A stretch of DNA of 32,367 nt from JBCCRV01 sp047619315 (GTDB lineage: Bacteria > Myxococcota_A > Polyangia > Polyangiales > Houyiibacteriaceae), in NCBI GenBank assembly GCA_047619315.1, contig JBLHKB010000020.1, positions 1-32,367 on the forward strand. Reading direction: 5' to 3'. The notes beneath the pieces are model-generated. The model made no database searches. It saw only the letters and a program-made list of their open reading frames with translations, and was not told where the DNA came from. Of this stretch, positions 8,235-16,569 are shown piece after piece. A program made the translations under genes and the position numbers. Each line of letters starts with the position of its first letter. The first letter of the stretch is position 1.

Positions 8235-9448
8235 GAGATCTTTTCAAACACTGCGGCGAGTCCTTGACCCACACCGATGCAGAGACTTGCCACACCGCGC
8301 CTCGCGTCACGGGCTTCCATGGCGCCAAGGAGCGTGGTGACGATGCGTGCACCGCTGCAGCCGATTGGATGTCCCAGAGCGATAGCGCCGCCGTGAATGT
8401 TCACGTTCTCCGGGTCGAACTCGAGGGTTCGTATGCAGGCGAGGCTCTGCGCAGCGAAAGCCTCGTTCAACTCGACGACATCGATGTCTGACGACTTGAG
8501 CCCAGCTCGTGCGAGTGCCTTCTGTGTGGATGGGATAGGTCCGATGCCCATGACGTTAGGGTGTACGCCGGCGCTGGCGCTCGATACGAATCGCGCGCGC
8601 GGCGTGACGCCGTGCTTTTCTGCCCACGCGCGAGATGCCAACAGCACCATCGCAGCGCCATCGTTCAACGGGGAGGAGTTACCAGCCGTAACGCTGCCGC
8701 CCTCGCGGAACACAGGGCGTAGCCGCCCGAGCGCCTCAAGAGTGGAGCCAGGACGAATGCTCTCATCGCGCTCGACGCGAGTGGCTTCGCCACGCTTGCT
8801 GGCAGGAGGTACATCAACGGCGACCACCTCGCGCTCGAACACGCCCGCGTCCCAAGCGGCGGCGGCTTTCCGATGGCTCTCAAGCGCGAAGGCATCTTGG
8901 TCTGCACGGCTAATACCGTAACGTTCCGCAACGTTCTCCGCCGTCACACCCATGCCGATGGTGTAGTCCTCCAACATCTTCGGGTTGACGAAACGCCACC
9001 CGAGGCTCGTGTCATAGATTTTTGGAGGGGTGCGAGGAAATGCTTCTTCGGGCTTAGCCATTGCGTACGGCGCACGGCTCATCGATTCAACACCCCCGGC
9101 CACGACGACTTCGTGATCGCCAACAGCGATGGCACGAGCGGCGTTGATAATCGCCTCCAGTCCCGAACCGCACAATCGATTCACCGTGACGCCGGTGACC
9201 TCATGCGGCAGACCTGCAAGAAGCACCGCCATCCGCGCAATATTGCGGTTGTCGTCGCCAGCTTGATTGGTCGCGCCAAGGATTACCTCCTCGAGACAAC
9301 CCTTCGCTTCCGTTTGGCGTGCCAGGAGACCGCTGAGAACATGAGCAGCCATGTCATCAGCGCGAACCCGTGAAAGGCCGCCTCGAAAGCGCCCGATGGG
9401 AGTACGAAGTGCGTCGATTACGACAACATCCTGGAGAGAACCCTGCAT
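8231..9448 (-). CDS. Thiolase (acetyl-CoA/3-ketoacyl-CoA acyltransferase)
   Basis: A 405-residue thiolase with a complete active site. The nucleophilic Cys93 is in VNRLCGSGLEAI, His360 in GGAIALGHPIGCSG and Cys390 in SLCIGVGQG. It performs CoA-dependent cleavage of 3-ketoacyl-CoA or the reverse condensation of two acyl-CoAs, in the cytoplasm. The segment IYDTSLGWRFVNP resembles 3-oxoadipyl-CoA thiolases (PcaF), but many acetyl-CoA acetyltransferases are similar, so the substrate is left open. It is followed immediately by the wlb-like genes through a GTGA overlap, an unexpected partner for sugar-nucleotide synthesis. The start is ATG at 9448. Confidence 0.93.
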   Translation of the reverse strand: MQGSLQDVVVIDALRTPIGRFRGGLSRVRADDMAAHVLSGLLARQTEAKGCLEEVILGATNQAGDDNRNIARMAVLLAGLPHEVTGVTVNRLCGSGLEAIINAARAIAVGDHEVVVAGGVESMSRAPYAMAKPEEAFPRTPPKIYDTSLGWRFVNPKMLEDYTIGMGVTAENVAERYGISRADQDAFALESHRKAAAAWDAGVFEREVVAVDVPPASKRGEATRVERDESIRPGSTLEALGRLRPVFREGGSVTAGNSSPLNDGAAMVLLASRAWAEKHGVTPRARFVSSASAGVHPNVMGIGPIPSTQKALARAGLKSSDIDVVELNEAFAAQSLACIRTLEFDPENVNIHGGAIALGHPIGCSGARIVTTLLGAMEARDARRGVASLCIGVGQGLAAVFEKIS

Positions 9449-9503
9449 AAAAGGCTATCTACCAGGTTTTTGACGTTTGGCGCGGTGAAAGCTCGCGAAC
9501 TCG

Positions 9504-12401
9504 CTAGAGCATTGAGCGGCAATCGCTCACGTAGCGACCTTGGCCTTGAGCGACACAAGCTTCGTACGCTGCCCGCGCTCCATCGGCGTCGCGCGTCGCT
9601 TGTCGTGCAGCACCCAACGTGATCCACGCCTTTGAGTTCGTGGGGTCGATAGTAGAAGCGCGCTCTGCAAATCCAGCGGCCTCAGCGAACTGGTTGCGAT
9701 TGAGCAAGGCCCACGCGAGCTCTGCAAGCGCCTCGGAACCGTTGGCGTTCGCCGCGACGGCTTCGCGAAGCTTCTCTTCACGACTACGACGGTTGCGCGT
9801 GTTCATCGCTTCTTCCAGAAGCTCGGCGTAGTTACCCGTTGGAGCTACCACTTCTGGTTCTTCGACGGGCTCGTCTGGCGTGATCTCTGCGACCTCCGTG
9901 CCTTCCGGCGCTTCTTCTGTCCCCTCGATCAACTCTCCTTCGGTCACCTCAGCGACCTCGGCTTCGCCAGTTGCCTCTGGATCCGTGACGGGCTCGAGAC
10001 CGGCGACGTTGTCGATCTCTGCGACTTCAGGCTGTTCCGGTGTGATCTCCGGTGCGAGCTCTGGAGTCGGTTCGAAGGACGGTAGACTCACCGTTTCGTC
10101 GCTCAGGTCAACGGGCTGGGGCAGAAGCACCTTCTGGTAGATCAACCAACCAGCGATCGCGACCACACCGACCACAACGAATGCGATCACGCCGCGCTTG
10201 AGCTTCGTGTCCGAGTCGGAAAGGGCGACGGCGCCAAGGTCTTCCCAGCTCTCGGCACCTGTGTTGTCCATCTCGGACTCGTAGGCTTGGGCGCTGAAGA
10301 AGTCGCTGGCGATCGCTGCATGCTCGCCAGTAGCCGTGATCGCAGCGATGGTTTGAGATGAGGTGGCTGACAGATCTTCGTCGATGATGACCGTGGCGCT
10401 CCCGCCCTTTTTGACAGTAACTTTTGCCTTCGCTTTTGAAGCGCCCTTCGGCGTTTCCTTGGCGCTCGGCTTTGCGCCCGTTTCTGCGGCGCCCGTTTCT
10501 GCGGCGCTCGTTTCTGCGGCGCTCGTTTCTACGGCGGCGGATTCCTTCGCCTCGGCGGCCGCTTGATGTGCGCGACCCTTGCGCGTCTTCTTCTTCTTCT
10601 TTTTACGAGACGAGCGAGTCGACCCAGTTGACCCAGTCGTCCCAGACTTAGGCGCAGCATCGGCTTTGGCCGAGTCAGCTTTCTCGGCAGCTGTCTTGTC
10701 CACAGCGGCCTTCTTGTCGGCGGCTTGCTTTGCGGCCTTCTCTTCCTTGGCGTCGGCCGCCGCTTTCTCCTCGGCGGCCTTCGCTTCAGCAGCGGCTTTC
10801 ACTTCGGCAGCCTTTGCCGTAGCTGTGGCTTTCACTTCCTCGGCCTTCGCCTCCGCGACGGCTTTCTCTTCGGCCGCCTTCGCCTCTGCGGCGGCTTTCT
10901 CCTCGGTGGCCTTCGCCTCAGCAGCAGCGAGACCCTTGGCAGCCTTCGCCTCCGCGGCGGCTTTCTCTTCGGCCGCCTTTGCCTCAGCGGTGGCCTTCGC
11001 CTCAGCAGCTAGATCCGCGGCACTCTCGTCACCCGCTGATGTTTCAACGGGAACGCCCGTGCCAGCGACAGTGACAGCCTCGACAAAGTCGTCCCCCACC
11101 GCTTTTTGGGTCGGGAATTGAAGAATGTTGCTAGGTTCAGCGATCTTACGACGCTTGCGGCCTTTGCCCTTTTTAACCATCGGATGTTGTTCCTCTTGCT
11201 CTAAGTCGCTTGAGCGGTCTGCTTTTTCAACAGACCCGGTATCTTTGTTACTTCTTGGGGGCGTTGATGTCCGCGCGCCAGGCTGTGCCGAAACGGAAGC
11301 GGTCTTTGCAGTGCCTGCAGACTCCGTGCCGAACTGCAAACCACTCATTTCGCCGATTCCTTCGGGATCCATCGGCGGTGGCATCAAGGTAGCGTTAGAA
11401 TCAGCACGCTCGCCCGTTCCCGGAAGAATGACATCCACGTCCTCGGGCTCATCGGGCGCACGCGGAACGATTAGGCCCTCGAAGAAGAGTTTCGAGAGCG
11501 TCAAAAGCGTCGCAAGGTCGTCACCACCTGCTTCGTCCACGACGTCGAGAAGTGTGTTGTGGCCATCGAAGTGGCGCAGGACAACGTTGATGTCGTCGGG
11601 AATTTCGGCCAGGCGCTCGATCAGCTCGTGGTCGTCGACCTCGAAAACCGACGTCAGTGGAGGCAACTGCTCGAGAATTCGCCCCCATTCATCGAGACGG
11701 CGCATGCCTTCCATCAACACAACCTGTGTTGGCGCGGTGACGCTGATCTCTTCTGGGTCGACGGGGCCGAACTCCAGGTTGAACTCCCCATCATTCCAAA
11801 CAAGGAAGCGATAGATCGCAGCTTCTCCACGGAGCTTTCCGAACTCGGCGTGAACCAAAGCGCCATCCGAGAAAAGCACCTCTCCGCTTTGTTCGCCTTG
11901 AGTCAATAGAAGCACACCCGACTTGCGGCTGATGTCGATGGTCTGAAGCAGGTCGACGAGACCCATCTCGGCGAGGGACCCGGAGAAACGCGTCTTTGTC
12001 AGACTGCGTCGCTCAAGACCTCGTCTCTCGAAGCGCTGAAGCACCAAGTTGACGCGGGTGATGATCTCTTTGATGTAGATGGGTTTGGTGAGGTAGTCCT
12101 CTACACCCAGCTCAAGTCCCTTCACCTTGCTCTCGAGCGAACCGTCGGAGGAAAGGAAGATGAATGGAATCTCTTCCCAGTCAGCGTTCTCACGCAGCTG
12201 CTCCACAAGGGTAAAGCCGTCGGTCTTCGGCAAGCGAGTGTCGGAGATGACAAGGTCTGGGCGCGAGAGCTCTACCATCTCCATCGCGGCACCTACGTCG
12301 CCACATGTTGTGACGGAATAGCCCGCTTTACGCAGACTAACCTCCAGGACGCGGAGAGAGCGTGCATCGGCATCGACGAGGAGGAGATTCTGTTTAGCCA
12401 C
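9504..12401 (-). CDS. Membrane-anchored response regulator: receiver, DUF4388/PATAN, Ala/Lys/Glu-rich linker, transmembrane segment, TPR
   Basis: A 965-residue multidomain protein with a GTG start. Residues 1-120 are a CheY-like receiver with acidic pocket Asp10/Asp12, phospho-acceptor Asp54 (VISDTRLP) and Lys106 (LTKP). Residues about 135-320 match the DUF4388/PATAN type (FSGSLAEMGLVDLLQTI, GVLLLTQGEQSGEVLFSDG). Then comes a long disordered stretch with a basic cluster near 410 (KGKGRKRRK). An Ala/Glu/Lys repeat spans about 457-590 and a KKKKKK tract lies near 600. One transmembrane helix is at about 736-759 (GVIAFVVVGVVAIAGWLIY), followed by an acidic Pro/Glu region and TPR repeats at 856-965. 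Receiver and PATAN should be cytoplasmic and the TPRs periplasmic. No DNA-binding or enzymatic output domain is visible. Confidence 0.88.
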   Translation of the reverse strand: MAKQNLLLVDADARSLRVLEVSLRKAGYSVTTCGDVGAAMEMVELSRPDLVISDTRLPKTDGFTLVEQLRENADWEEIPFIFLSSDGSLESKVKGLELGVEDYLTKPIYIKEIITRVNLVLQRFERRGLERRSLTKTRFSGSLAEMGLVDLLQTIDISRKSGVLLLTQGEQSGEVLFSDGALVHAEFGKLRGEAAIYRFLVWNDGEFNLEFGPVDPEEISVTAPTQVVLMEGMRRLDEWGRILEQLPPLTSVFEVDDHELIERLAEIPDDINVVLRHFDGHNTLLDVVDEAGGDDLATLLTLSKLFFEGLIVPRAPDEPEDVDVILPGTGERADSNATLMPPPMDPEGIGEMSGLQFGTESAGTAKTASVSAQPGARTSTPPRSNKDTGSVEKADRSSDLEQEEQHPMVKKGKGRKRRKIAEPSNILQFPTQKAVGDDFVEAVTVAGTGVPVETSAGDESAADLAAEAKATAEAKAAEEKAAAEAKAAKGLAAAEAKATEEKAAAEAKAAEEKAVAEAKAEEVKATATAKAAEVKAAAEAKAAEEKAAADAKEEKAAKQAADKKAAVDKTAAEKADSAKADAAPKSGTTGSTGSTRSSRKKKKKKTRKGRAHQAAAEAKESAAVETSAAETSAAETGAAETGAKPSAKETPKGASKAKAKVTVKKGGSATVIIDEDLSATSSQTIAAITATGEHAAIASDFFSAQAYESEMDNTGAESWEDLGAVALSDSDTKLKRGVIAFVVVGVVAIAGWLIYQKVLLPQPVDLSDETVSLPSFEPTPELAPEITPEQPEVAEIDNVAGLEPVTDPEATGEAEVAEVTEGELIEGTEEAPEGTEVAEITPDEPVEEPEVVAPTGNYAELLEEAMNTRNRRSREEKLREAVAANANGSEALAELAWALLNRNQFAEAAGFAERASTIDPTNSKAWITLGAARQATRDADGARAAYEACVAQGQGRYVSDCRSML
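10125..10196 (-). other. Single transmembrane segment in the response regulator
   Basis: Encodes about 24 hydrophobic residues (GVIAFVVVGVVAIAGWLIYQ) preceded by KLKR. The positive-inside rule places the long N-terminal part in the cytoplasm and the C-terminal TPR region outside. It is the only such segment in the 965-residue protein. Confidence 0.8.
10640..11030 (-). repeat. Degenerate repeats coding for Ala/Glu/Lys heptad-like units
   Basis: Repeated short blocks such as GCGGCTTTCTC(T/C)TCGG separated by GCCTTCGCCTC(A/T) on the plus strand translate on the minus strand to units of the type AEAKAAEEKAA. They form a predicted charged helix or coiled coil like the TolA stalk. Copies are close to one another at the DNA level, so length variation by slippage or recombination between strains is likely. 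Confidence 0.7.
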
Positions 12402-12484
12402 CGGTAATCACGAGCTCCAGCACCAAAACAGTACGGCGCGCTCGGCGGCAGAATGCCGACGCGTCAGACTTAAGCCTACCCCAA

Positions 12485-12904
12485 CTAGTAGGCGAGCGAG
12501 CCGCCCTCACGCTTCGTGGGGTCCGAACCGAGCTGCTCCACCACATTGCCGCCGACATCTTGGTACTCGAAGGCACCGACGATTCGGAAGGCCTGGCCAT
12601 CATCCGCACGAATGGTGATGTCGACCTGACCGGCCTCGTCAACCTGAGGTGCAGCGACCAAGAGTGTCTCGGGGTCGATGATGGTGACCTGCGGCGAGGC
12701 ATGAATACCGAAAAAGACAGTGTATCCAATGTCGGTCCGGAAGTTCATTCCCTTGATCTGAACCGGCGTCTGAACCTGCATCGCAGCGTTCCGCGGCTCA
12801 AGATCGAGGATTACCATGTCACCACCGTCTGAACCTCCGCAACCACCGATCACGGGTAGAGCAAGGGCCAAGGAGGCAAGGATAAAGGAGCGAATCGACC
12901 TCAT
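12485..12904 (-). CDS. Small lipoprotein with one IPT/TIG domain
   Basis: A 139-residue protein from the ATG at 12904; an in-frame GTG at 12910 would add two residues. A signal peptide with lipobox (PVIGGC) is followed by GGSDGGD. The rest forms one immunoglobulin-like IPT/TIG domain: ILDLEPRNAAMQVQTPVQIKG, FGIHASPQVTIIDPETLLVAAP and VDITIRADDGQAFRIVGAFEY. Such domains occur in adhesins, receptors and outer-membrane transport proteins and mediate protein contacts. A lone IPT lipoprotein of this size is likely a surface or periplasmic accessory component with no assignable pathway. It lies 43 nt after the CAP lipoprotein gene and 83 nt before the response-regulator gene, same strand. Confidence 0.78.
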   Translation of the reverse strand: MRSIRSFILASLALALPVIGGCGGSDGGDMVILDLEPRNAAMQVQTPVQIKGMNFRTDIGYTVFFGIHASPQVTIIDPETLLVAAPQVDEAGQVDITIRADDGQAFRIVGAFEYQDVGGNVVEQLGSDPTKREGGSLAY

Positions 12905-12947
12905 AGGCACGGACGATATGCGAGGGGTGGCGAGTGGGTCAACATCT

Positions 12948-14537
12948 TCAGCGAGGCCAGGCCAGCAAGATCACAACCCCGATGCTATTTGGAGGGCTAT
13001 CCGCTCGGGTTCCTTGGGCTACTCCAATGCCCACAAAGCGAACTTCTGGGTCGAAAGTGGGCTCTAGGTGCTCTGCTTCCCGTGGATCGCCGACTACCGT
13101 CATAAGGCCACTGACGCGTCGAAAGGCGACAGCAAAACGGCGTAAACCTCGACTCGCGTCATCCACAACAGACTGCTGAGTGGCCGCTGGGTCCGAGAAA
13201 AACTGCTCTGCGGCACCTCGGGCGGCCTGCGCCAAGTTGTCCTCTAGCTCGAGCGCTGGCGCCCCTCGTGCCTCACGAGCCCGGTTGATCGCCGCGAGTA
13301 ACTGCGTCTGGGTCTCGTCTGGGTCGATCTCGCGACTCACGCGAATAAAAAGCTGCGTCGCCAGGAAGGCGCGATCGCGTTCCGCTTGGGTCACTCCAAT
13401 CCCGATGTGTGTCGTCTGCTCGTTCAGAATATTTGCGCGATGACCTGGGCTTTGCATCAGGCTGGCGTGAATTTCCGCCGCGCCATATCCACGGCCAATA
13501 TTCTCGAGGATCAAACCACTCTGAATGCCGGCGCCTGCAATGCGCTCTGCCGTGTCGCCGTGGGTCGGCGAGCGATGACCTGTAAAGTCATTGTCGCGCA
13601 TGTCCTCACTGTGTGAGTGCGCGACGGCGTCGAGGGATGTCATGCGTTCAAGAGGATTGAGACCACGGGTGCCGCGCGACTCGTTGATGAGCTCAAGGAG
13701 GGACACACCTACGGCTTCGACGTTGCCGGCTTCTCCCGCGCCCACAGCTCGCAGCTCAACGTAAGTGGGCGGCTCAACACCCACGAACACCGGCGCGTTG
13801 GCGACCACGGTGAGTCCCAGGGGGCCGTAGGCCAACACCTCGACTTGGTAGGTGCCAGGGATCTCCGCGGGCACCTGTGTCAAGAACGAAGGACCGCTGC
13901 CCATTGGGACGCGCTCCGTGACGCCGCTCGGGCGTGTCAACGCAAGCACAGGGCGTTCATAACCCTCGGTGAGCGCCCCCTGGATGCTCAGTGACCCAGG
14001 CGCCTGAGTGCGGGAGAGAGGCTCAAGGTTCGCGGGCCGAGTAGAGAGCGCGACGATCGCGAGGTTCTGCCCTTCTTGTTGGACCACCGCGATGCCGTAG
14101 TGGGTGTAGGGGCGCCGGCCGAACGCGGCACCGAGCTCATCGCTCATCTCGTGGGTGAGACCCGTCGTCGTCTGAAGTAGGAAGTGCGGCTGTTCAACCA
14201 AGCCCAGATGATGAGTGAAGAACGACACGACCTCCTGGCGAATGGACTCTCCCTCGACGGCGTGCTCTGCGACCCACTGAGCGAGGGTGGCAAGGCGGCT
14301 GTCTCCCCGAAGAGTGCGGCCCGCATCGGTCGCCGAACTATGAAGTGCCGCTTCTATGTGCGTCGCCCGCTCGCCTTGCGCCCCGCGGTCATCAGCCGTC
14401 GTTCGATACTCAGCCGCAGCAGGGCTCGGGGCGACGATTCGCTCTCCTGGCAGACTTTCGACGTTGCGGGTGCTTCCACCACAACCCAGCGCGAGGAGAA
14501 GAATGGCGAGGCCGGACGATCGAAGAGAAGCGCGCAC
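12948..14537 (-). CDS. CAP-domain (SCP/PR1-like) lipoprotein with additional degenerate CAP-like units
   Basis: A 529-residue lipoprotein with a GTG start. The signal peptide ends in LLALGC (Cys19). The well-conserved CAP domain is at about residues 277-400: LLELINESRGTRGLNPL, AHSHSEDM (His309, Glu311), GHRSP (His321), ENIGRGYG (Glu345) and MQSPGHRANILN (His366), then GIGV. Residues about 59-170 (DSRLATLAQWVAEHA, FFTHHLGLVEQPHF, HYGIAVVQQ) and about 412-529 (LLAAINRAREARGAPALEL, FVGIGVAQG) look like further CAP-type units lacking the His/Glu set. A beta-rich segment at 195-260 separates the first two. CAP proteins act outside the cell and bind lipids, peptides or metals; the bacterial role is mostly unknown. 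Located 11 nt after the kinase gene. Confidence 0.85.
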   Translation of the reverse strand: MRASLRSSGLAILLLALGCGGSTRNVESLPGERIVAPSPAAAEYRTTADDRGAQGERATHIEAALHSSATDAGRTLRGDSRLATLAQWVAEHAVEGESIRQEVVSFFTHHLGLVEQPHFLLQTTTGLTHEMSDELGAAFGRRPYTHYGIAVVQQEGQNLAIVALSTRPANLEPLSRTQAPGSLSIQGALTEGYERPVLALTRPSGVTERVPMGSGPSFLTQVPAEIPGTYQVEVLAYGPLGLTVVANAPVFVGVEPPTYVELRAVGAGEAGNVEAVGVSLLELINESRGTRGLNPLERMTSLDAVAHSHSEDMRDNDFTGHRSPTHGDTAERIAGAGIQSGLILENIGRGYGAAEIHASLMQSPGHRANILNEQTTHIGIGVTQAERDRAFLATQLFIRVSREIDPDETQTQLLAAINRAREARGAPALELEDNLAQAARGAAEQFFSDPAATQQSVVDDASRGLRRFAVAFRRVSGLMTVVGDPREAEHLEPTFDPEVRFVGIGVAQGTRADSPPNSIGVVILLAWPR

Positions 14538-14548
14538 GTGGGGATCTT

Positions 14549-16309
14549 TCAGGGAGATGGAGCGAGGACAACCGGGTGAACGTCAGGAGAAGCGGGCCCG
14601 AGTGTGAAGGCCGCGTCGACGTAACCAGGGAGGCTGATCCGAAATGCTTGGTCCACTGTCGGACGCGAAATGGGACAAGGCGTATTGCCCAGCAACGTTT
14701 CGCCCGAGTAAAGCTGCGCCCCGGCCGGTTGCGTCGTCACAGTGATCAACGCGGCAGGCGCCAACGGCATGGCATGCGGTGCGATTTCCTCGATGGAGCT
14801 CGCAAAAGTGATGACAAGGAAGGCGCCGAACACAACGACGGAAAGTGCCCCCAAAACGAGCAGAGCAATTCGCCCACGTGACGTAGAGCGTGGAGCGGTC
14901 GCCGGTGGCGGAGCAGCAAGACCAGGTGACTGCGCCTGCGGTGCCGGAGCGGATGGTTCGCTGGAGTACGGTGCAGGCGCCGCTACGCCTGGAGGCGGGT
15001 CATTGTAGTTGAAGGCGAGGGTTCGAGCCATACCAGGCACTGACTGGGCGGGAGCTGCAGCAGCCGAGTTCGGAGGCCCCAAGGGAGCAGGCACATTATC
15101 TACGGCACCTGGATGAGACGGTTGTGCTGCGGGATAGTGGGAAACGGGGTGCTCGGGCGCGGGCGCGGGCGAAAGCGCAGGTGAAGCACCACTGGACTGC
15201 GGGGGCGCGCTGAGCGCGTCGCTCGCGTCTTCAAGAGCGACTCCAAATTCCGTCATGGACTGGTAGCGGTCAGCAGGGTCTTTTGCCAAGACGCGTTGAA
15301 GCAGCGGCTCCAGGGCCGCGAGTTCCTGAGGCAAGCTCGGAACGGGAGACGACCGCTGTTGTATGAGCACCTCGACCGGAACGGGGTCGTCGAAAGGCGG
15401 CCGACCCGTGAGCATCTCAAACAGCATGATGCCGAGAGCGTAGATGTCGGCTCGGTGATCAACATCCGCGCCGATGCACTGCTCCGGAGCCATGTATTGG
15501 GGGGTGCCAAAGATCGAACCGACCACCGTCAGACGAACCGTCGCGTCAGCGATTTTAGCGATGCCAAAATCCAGGAGTTTTACCTCGGACGAGCGATTGA
15601 TATTGCCACAAACAAAGACGTTTCCAGGCTTAAGGTCTCGGTGAATGATCCCGCGTGTGTGTGCGGCCTGAAGGGCCGAGGCGAGACGTTCCACCATCCG
15701 CAAGGCGCGACGCGGCTTGAGGGGGCCAAGTTGTTGAATCACCTGATAGAGCGAGCCGCCTTCGAGAAGCTCCATAACAAAGTAGGAGCGACCATCCGGG
15801 AGTGCGCCGAAATCCAAAACATCGACGATGTTTGGATGACCGATCGCGCTCGTCGAGCGCGCCTCGCGAATGAAGCGCATGTTCGCTTCGTTGTCACCAG
15901 CGACCTCCGTGCGAAGGACCTTGATGGCGACAAGTTTCCCGATCTCAGTGTGCACAGCGCGATAGATTCGCCCCATCCCACCCTGTCCGAGAATACCGTC
16001 GACTCGGTAAGAACCGACGAGGGCGCCGAGGAGCGGATCCTTCTGCGGCGCCGGTCGAGCCGGCGGAGGAGGGAGCACTAGGGGGACTTGTGGTGCGCGC
16101 TCAGCAGAGATGCCTTCGTCGAAATCGTCCTCCGCCGTGTTGTCATCGAAACTGGGGCTGCCAGACGTTGAAGGATCGGGTTTGTCTGCATCGAAAGGTG
16201 GCGTCGAAGCACCCGTTTCGAGAAGCGACTGACCGTCTTGGGGACAAAAGCTCGATTCTCGAGAGAAGCGTTCGCCACATTCCGGGCATTCCAGGGGAAG
16301 ACTGTCCAT
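14549..16309 (-). CDS. Ser/Thr protein kinase, Pkn2/PknB type, with N-terminal zinc ribbon, transmembrane helix and C-terminal PEGA domain
   Basis: A 586-residue kinase. A zinc-ribbon-like start (CPECGERF...FCPQDG, Cys8/11/22) precedes an acidic linker. The kinase domain is at about residues 101-365 with glycine loop GQGGMGRIY, Lys130, HRDLKPGN (223-230), DFG (247-249) and APE (274-276). The DLKP loop is present and the HRD arginine indicates a kinase activated by phosphorylation. A Pro/Ala-rich linker leads to one transmembrane helix near 485-510 (IALLVLGALSVVVFGAFLV). The C-terminal PEGA domain (ITVTTQPAGAQLYSGETLLGNTP) would lie outside the inner membrane and could contact the envelope. 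Stop codon 11 nt from the CAP lipoprotein start suggests joint expression. Confidence 0.93.
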   Translation of the reverse strand: MDSLPLECPECGERFSRESSFCPQDGQSLLETGASTPPFDADKPDPSTSGSPSFDDNTAEDDFDEGISAERAPQVPLVLPPPPARPAPQKDPLLGALVGSYRVDGILGQGGMGRIYRAVHTEIGKLVAIKVLRTEVAGDNEANMRFIREARSTSAIGHPNIVDVLDFGALPDGRSYFVMELLEGGSLYQVIQQLGPLKPRRALRMVERLASALQAAHTRGIIHRDLKPGNVFVCGNINRSSEVKLLDFGIAKIADATVRLTVVGSIFGTPQYMAPEQCIGADVDHRADIYALGIMLFEMLTGRPPFDDPVPVEVLIQQRSSPVPSLPQELAALEPLLQRVLAKDPADRYQSMTEFGVALEDASDALSAPPQSSGASPALSPAPAPEHPVSHYPAAQPSHPGAVDNVPAPLGPPNSAAAAPAQSVPGMARTLAFNYNDPPPGVAAPAPYSSEPSAPAPQAQSPGLAAPPPATAPRSTSRGRIALLVLGALSVVVFGAFLVITFASSIEEIAPHAMPLAPAALITVTTQPAGAQLYSGETLLGNTPCPISRPTVDQAFRISLPGYVDAAFTLGPASPDVHPVVLAPSP

Positions 16310-16319
16310 GAGGCCTTAA

Positions 16320-16342
16320 ACAGCGGTGGGGGGCTCCGCTGT
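16320..16342 (-). promoter_or_regulatory. Hairpin just upstream of the Ser/Thr kinase gene
   Basis: A 7-bp inverted repeat ACAGCGG / CCGCTGT with a 9-nt loop, followed on the minus strand by TTTAAGG and then the kinase ATG about 10 nt later. It lies between the Cys-rich protein stop (16350) and the kinase start. It could be a weak terminator or attenuator of readthrough from the SPFH gene, or a translation-affecting stem. Confidence 0.3.
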
Positions 16343-16349
16343 GGCGACC

Positions 16350-16568
16350 CTACCCCTCATCGGGAGCGACGTCGACTGGCTCTCCGTCGACTATCTCGCC
16401 TGCGTCCAGGAAACTGCAGACGCCAGCAGAGCAGGTCAGGCGTCCCTCACAGTCTGAACGGCGTGTGCAAGGCTCGCCCAGATCGCGTGACCCCTCGAAT
16501 CCGCACGACTGCGCTTGGAGCAGCGGAAGTGCAGAGGCGAAGCAGAGCCACCCGACCAGGCGCAACAT
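16350..16568 (-). CDS. Small secreted Cys-rich protein of unknown function
   Basis: A 72-residue protein from the ATG at 16568, which begins one nucleotide after the TAG of the SPFH gene. A longer upstream reading of this frame overlaps that gene and is not credible. A signal peptide (MLRLVGWLCFASALPLLQAQ) is followed by four Cys in CGFEG...EPCTRRSDCEGRLTCSAGVCSFLDAG. The EPC..DC..GLTC.gg.C pattern is like the small disulfide modules found beside lipoproteins and dickkopf-like repeats in Myxococcota. The tail is acidic and Cys-free. I assign no function. Tight spacing suggests co-translation with the SPFH protein. Confidence 0.6.
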   Translation of the reverse strand: MLRLVGWLCFASALPLLQAQSCGFEGSRDLGEPCTRRSDCEGRLTCSAGVCSFLDAGEIVDGEPVDVAPDEG

Positions 16569-16569
16569 A

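Noticed and set aside
10579..11121. 180-residue Ser/Ala/Phe-rich open frame on the plus strand
   Set aside because: Antisense image of the Ala/Glu/Lys repeat of the response regulator; composition is a by-product of the repeat.
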